From Lysobacter sp. 5GHs7-4 (GTDB lineage: Bacteria; Pseudomonadota; Gammaproteobacteria; Xanthomonadales; Xanthomonadaceae): 64,000 bases of DNA. Positions 59,861 to 64,000 of the stretch are shown here, one piece after another. The position numbers and the translations under genes were made by a program. The notes under the pieces were generated by a model. The model had not been told where the DNA came from, did not search any database, and worked only from the letters and a program-made list of their open reading frames with translations. Within the stretch, counting starts at the first letter, position 1. Each line of letters opens with the position of its first letter. The stretch spans positions 3,924,001-3,988,000 of the forward strand of contig NZ_CP089924.1 of assembly GCF_021284765.1 (NCBI RefSeq), written 5' to 3'.

Positions 59861-60315
59861 CAGCGCACGCCCATCAGTTCGAGGAAACGCGCGCGCACCG
59901 GCACGCGCAACGCCTCGACCTGCAAGGGATCGACGTCGCGGCGGAAACCACCGTCCAACAGCAGGCGCCCCGCGGCTTCGACGAACTGCGGCGACTTGGC
60001 GCCGCGGTCGAGGAAGGACAGCCAGTCCTCGCCCTGCAGGCGGTCGGCGGCGCCTTCGCGGCGGCGCGACGCGCGGCGCAGCAGTTCCGACATCGCCGCG
60101 ACCTGCGCGGCCGGCGTCGCCGCGTCCGCGAGCGCATCGTCGAACACGCGTTCGGCCGTGCGGCGCTTGCGCTGCCGGCGCGCGCGCAGGAACCACACTA
60201 CCGACGCGATCAGTGCGACCGCCGCGAACACCATCCACCAGCCGGGCGCCGGCGGCCACCACGAGGGCGCGGCGGTGTCGTGCACATCGCGCAGCAGCAG
60301 GGTCGGATCGGCCAT
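59860..60315 (-). CDS. DUF4381-family membrane protein
   Basis: A 151-residue protein. A short periplasmic start (DPTLLLRDVHDTAAPSWWPPAPGWW) leads into one membrane helix (about 28-46). A cytoplasmic helical domain follows, with RRTAERVFDDALADA and a typical LLRRASRRREGA near 90. DUF4381 genes sit between DUF58 and batA in this type of operon; the family function is unknown. It shares one base with both its upstream and downstream neighbours, as TGATG in each case. Confidence 0.88.
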   Translation of the reverse strand: MADPTLLLRDVHDTAAPSWWPPAPGWWMVFAAVALIASVVWFLRARRQRKRRTAERVFDDALADAATPAAQVAAMSELLRRASRRREGAADRLQGEDWLSFLDRGAKSPQFVEAAGRLLLDGGFRRDVDPLQVEALRVPVRARFLELMGVR

Positions 60316-61256
60316 CACGCCACCAGCGGCCGCGCGCGGCCCAGCAGCGGCAACCAGGATTCGCTGGGCGCCTCGGTCGACAGCGCCTGCGCGCGCACGC
60401 CGCGCGAGGGCAGTTTCTCCAGCGCGGCCGCCACCGGCGCTACGAATTCCTGCGCCCAGCGCTGACGCTGCGCCGGCACGCCCAGGTCGAGTTCGATACG
60501 GCGCTCGCCGCTGCGGAACGGCAGCGCCGCCGCCGGCGGCGCGCGCTCCAGCGGATCGGTCAGCAGCAGCACGATCACTTCGTGGTGCTGCGCCAGCGCC
60601 GGCCAACGACGTTCGGGCACGCGCTCCAAACTGCGCGGATCGGCCAGCACCACCAGACGCGAGCCCGGTCGCAGCAGCCGTTCGGCGTGGTCCAGCGCCA
60701 CCGCCAGGCCGGCGTCGTCCTCGGGCGGACGCGCGTACCAGCGCACCAGCGCATCGAGCACGCGCAAGGCCCCGCGCGGCCCCGAAGCCGGCGCCACCGG
60801 CGCCTCGCGCACGCTGCCGCGCAATGCGGCGATGCGGTCGCCGTCGCGCGCCGCAGCCCAGGCCGCGATCGCGCCGGCGCGCGCGGCCTGCACCGACTTG
60901 AAGCGCACACGGGTGCCGAAATACAAGGACGGCGAGGTATCGGCGACGATCAGGCTGAGGCGTTCGCGCTCGGCCTGGAACAGCTTGGTGTGGGCGCGGC
61001 CGGTACGCGCGGTCAGGCGCCAGTCGATATGGCGCGCGTCGTCGCCGTTGGAGTACTCGCGCGATTCGGCGTATTCCATGCCGCGGCCGCGCAGCGGCGA
61101 CAGCGCATGGCCGCTGACGCCGTGGCGTCCCAGGCGCGCGTTGCGGCGGCCGCCGACGGCGGCGCGCAGCGCGACCAGCTCGGCCAGACCGGGGACGATG
61201 CCGTCGCCGGACTGGGCGCGCGAATCGGAGTTCGGCGGGTGGGAGTCGTTCGCCAC
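60315..61256 (-). CDS. DUF58-domain protein
   Basis: A 313-residue cytosolic protein. The DUF58 signature is strong: GHALSPLRGRGMEYAESREY near residue 49, then GDDARHIDWRLTARTGRAHTK near 72. The C-terminal part has a VWA-like fold with a degenerate metal site (LSLIVADTSPSLYFG). DUF58 proteins always accompany MoxR ATPases and VWA proteins and are taken to be their adaptors. The start is GTG 61256 with AAGGAG 7 bases upstream. The upstream moxR gene is 63 bases away; the downstream DUF4381 gene overlaps by one base. Confidence 0.92.
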   Translation of the reverse strand: MANDSHPPNSDSRAQSGDGIVPGLAELVALRAAVGGRRNARLGRHGVSGHALSPLRGRGMEYAESREYSNGDDARHIDWRLTARTGRAHTKLFQAERERLSLIVADTSPSLYFGTRVRFKSVQAARAGAIAAWAAARDGDRIAALRGSVREAPVAPASGPRGALRVLDALVRWYARPPEDDAGLAVALDHAERLLRPGSRLVVLADPRSLERVPERRWPALAQHHEVIVLLLTDPLERAPPAAALPFRSGERRIELDLGVPAQRQRWAQEFVAPVAAALEKLPSRGVRAQALSTEAPSESWLPLLGRARPLVA

Positions 61257-61319
61257 GGCCCTACTCCTTCGACGGCCGACGCTTGCTCATGCCCGCGTCC
61301 GTTGGCCGGCCCGCGGCCC

Positions 61320-62357
<1,038 letters not shown>

Positions 62358-62451
62358 CGATGTTCCGATGCGGGGGCGAGTCCCGATTTTGACCGAACTT
62401 GGCCGCCGGGGTTCACCCAACGGATGGCACGTACGTTCAGGCTGGGGCTTG

Positions 62452-62575
62452 CAAGCGCAAATCCCCCTCAATCCCCCATTTTTCGAAGGGGGAAGACAAG
62501 CGATGACGAAATCATCGAAGACAAATGCGATTCCCCCCTTGAAAAAGGGGGGCTAGGGGGGATTTGCTCTTGCTT
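62452..62575. repeat. Inverted pair of family A repeats between moxR and pilQ
   Basis: Copy one (about 62459-62493) reads AATCCCCCTCAATCCCCC then TTTTTCGAAGGGGG. Copy two (about 62527-62572) is the reverse, with CCCCCCTTGAAAAAGGGGGG then CTAGGGGGGATTTGC. It matches the pairs near 2529-2681 and 7652-7776 and fills most of the 291-base gap, which has no gene. The moxR promoter should lie between 62357 and 62452. Confidence 0.75.
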
Positions 62576-62600
62576 CACGCAAGCCGATCCCCCCTCAAAC

Positions 62601-62628
62601 GCGAAGAGGGCCCGAAGGCCCTCTCGCG
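62601..62628 (-). terminator. Terminator-like hairpin after pilQ
   Basis: On the minus strand, GCGAGAGGGCC pairs with GGGCCCTCTTCGC across a short TTC loop and is followed by GTTTG. It starts about 20 bases after the pilQ stop codon. Confidence 0.7.
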
Positions 62629-62648
62629 TTTCTCTATCGGTGCGGCGC

Positions 62649-64000
62649 TTAGCGCTGCGTGACCTTGAGCACCTTCGGGGTGACGAAGATCAGCAACTCG
62701 GCCTTTTCCTTCGAGCGGCCCTTCTTCTTGAACAGGTTGCCCAGGAAGGGGATGTCGCCCAGGAACGGCACCTTGGTGACGTCGCTGCGATCGCGGAACT
62801 CGTACACGCCGCCGACCACCACGGTCTGACCGTCCTCGACCAGCACGGCGGTGTTGACCGAGCGCTTGGCGATGATCGGCACCTGGCCGATCGAGGTGTT
62901 CAGGGTGCCGTCGACCTCGTCCTTCTTGACCGCCATGTTCAGGAACACGCGGCCGTCGTTGGTGATGGTCGGGGTGACCTTCAGCTCCAGCAGCACGTCC
63001 TTGAACTGGACGTTCGGGATCGGCGTGGCGTTACCGCCCTGCTGCGGCGAGATCGTCACGTAGCCCACTTCCTGGCCCTGGCTGATCACCGCTTCGCGCT
63101 GATTGCTGGTGACCACGCGCGGGTTGGAGATGACTTCGCCGCGGCCTTCTTCCTGGATCGCCGACAGCTCGATGTCGAGCAGGTAGCCGGCGTTGAGGAT
63201 GGACAGCGCCAGCGAACCGGCCGGGTTGTCGACGCCCAGGTTGCTCATCAGGCCGCGGGTGATCGCACCGACGGTGCGCACCGGCGGCGTGCCGACCTGG
63301 CCGCCGTTGAACCAGTCGCGGTACGCATTGGCGTAGGCGAGGTTGGCGGCGACTTCCGAGTTGCGGGTGGCGAGGTTGGACGCCAGGTCGCCGCTGAAGT
63401 AGGCGTTGTCCTTGCTGCCGCTGATGCCGAACTTGGCGCCGAGCTCGCGCGAGACCGATTCGGTCGCGATCACGATGCGGGCCTCGATCACGACCTGGTC
63501 GACCGGGCGATCGATCACCCGAACCAGTTCGCGCATCTGCTGAACCTTCTTCGGGATGTCGCTGATCATCAGCGTGTTGGTGCGCTCGTCGGCGACCAGA
63601 CGGCCGCGCTGCGACAGGAAGCCGTTCTCGTTCTGGCTCTGACCGCCGCCGCCACCGCCGCCACCGCCCGAACCGCCGACGCCCTTGGCCTCGGTCAGCG
63701 CTTTGAAGATCGCGCCGGCGTTGTGGTAGTTGATCTGGATGTACTCGGTGACCAGGTCGACGCGGTTGTCGAGCGCGATGCGCGCGTCTTCCTTGTCCTG
63801 CTCGTACTTGGCGACCTCGGCCTGCGGCGCGATCCACACCACGTTGCCGCTGCGGCGCTTATCCAGGCCCTTGGCCTGCAGCACGATGTCCAGGGCCTGA
63901 TCCCACGGCACGTTGACCAGGCGCAGGGTCACGTTGCCCTGGACCGTGTCGGCGGCGACCACGTTGAGATTGGACTCCTCGGCGATCAGCTGCAGCACGG
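62649..64000 (-). CDS. pilQ: Type IV pilus secretin, N-terminus beyond the window
   Basis: The 450 visible C-terminal residues belong to the outer-membrane secretin through which type IV pili pass. The end of an N-domain (LRLVNVPWDQALDIVLQAKG) is followed by a KH-like N1 domain (ITEYIQINYHNAG type). The secretin core begins near the VIEARIVIATESVSRELGAKFG block. The signature VISNPRVVTSNQREAVISQG and VTPTITNDGRVFLNM are clear. The C-terminal GGVYEFRDRSDVTKVPFLGD is typical of PilQ. A run of nine Gly with Ser and Gln lies between the N1 domain and the core. The start is off the right edge; pilMNOP should lie there. A hairpin follows the stop codon. Confidence 0.93.
   Translation of the reverse strand, partial: VLQLIAEESNLNVVAADTVQGNVTLRLVNVPWDQALDIVLQAKGLDKRRSGNVVWIAPQAEVAKYEQDKEDARIALDNRVDLVTEYIQINYHNAGAIFKALTEAKGVGGSGGGGGGGGGQSQNENGFLSQRGRLVADERTNTLMISDIPKKVQQMRELVRVIDRPVDQVVIEARIVIATESVSRELGAKFGISGSKDNAYFSGDLASNLATRNSEVAANLAYANAYRDWFNGGQVGTPPVRTVGAITRGLMSNLGVDNPAGSLALSILNAGYLLDIELSAIQEEGRGEVISNPRVVTSNQREAVISQGQEVGYVTISPQQGGNATPIPNVQFKDVLLELKVTPTITNDGRVFLNMAVKKDEVDGTLNTSIGQVPIIAKRSVNTAVLVEDGQTVVVGGVYEFRDRSDVTKVPFLGDIPFLGNLFKKKGRSKEKAELLIFVTPKVLKVTQR

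Overview
The window is a GC-rich (I estimate about 70%), gene-dense bacterial chromosome segment. The gene set points to a member of the Xanthomonadaceae, most likely Lysobacter or a close relative. It has a glycolytic block with a class I aldolase, pyruvate kinase and phosphoglycerate kinase, an R-body RebB-type protein, many small secreted proteins, type IV pilus PilQ, and several families of short palindromic repeats between genes. This placement is inference from gene content and base composition. No rRNA, tRNA, phage, integrase, transposase or CRISPR array was found. The two genes at the edges (trmB and pilQ) are cut by the window.

Layout. 1-9972: trmB end, an SLC13-type transporter, a Rieske protein, a small membrane protein, a fumarylacetoacetate-hydrolase-family enzyme, mscL, a secreted M28 peptidase, a NIPSNAP protein, a RebB-type protein, a SpoU rRNA methyltransferase with a long disordered N-terminus, a GNAT enzyme and a small unknown protein. 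10019-16793: an RND multidrug pump with its lipoprotein adaptor, cysteine synthase, a DUF6498-type membrane protein and a tail-anchored protein with two ribosomal-L12-like modules. 17073-23039: fda, pyk, a GNAT gene, a small secreted protein, a phosphatase and pgk. 23185-27320: a DUF3999/DUF2339 membrane pair.

27413-34918 is the most interesting regulatory stretch. The B12-independent class Ia ribonucleotide reductase (nrdA, nrdB) and the B12-independent methionine synthase (metE) each sit behind their own cobalamin riboswitch. The nrdA promoter is also straddled by two NrdR-like boxes 32 bp apart. This suggests the cell switches between B12-dependent and B12-independent isozymes and controls nrdAB at both the DNA and the RNA level. 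The B12-dependent partners (metH, and a class II reductase) are not in the window.

35261-49429: gap, an OmpW porin, an S1/P1 nuclease, a metallo-beta-lactamase-fold enzyme, a molybdopterin-fold protein followed by modABC, a BlaI-type repressor with an M56 peptidase/TonB-like fusion and two operator dyads, an acetyl-CoA hydrolase/transferase-family enzyme, a methyltransferase-like protein, a ClpP-fold lipoprotein and two small secreted proteins. 49439-64000, all on the minus strand: a TPR-TM-PAS sensor-like protein, transketolase, a dicarboxylate/amino-acid symporter, a complete MoxR/DUF58/DUF4381/BatA/BatB(C)/BatD operon, and the 3' part of pilQ.

I found no clearly new system. The best leads are the dual nrdAB control, the solitary RebB-type protein, the L12-module membrane protein, the BlaI/M56-TonB pair, and the conserved unknown domain at the end of the TPR-PAS protein.
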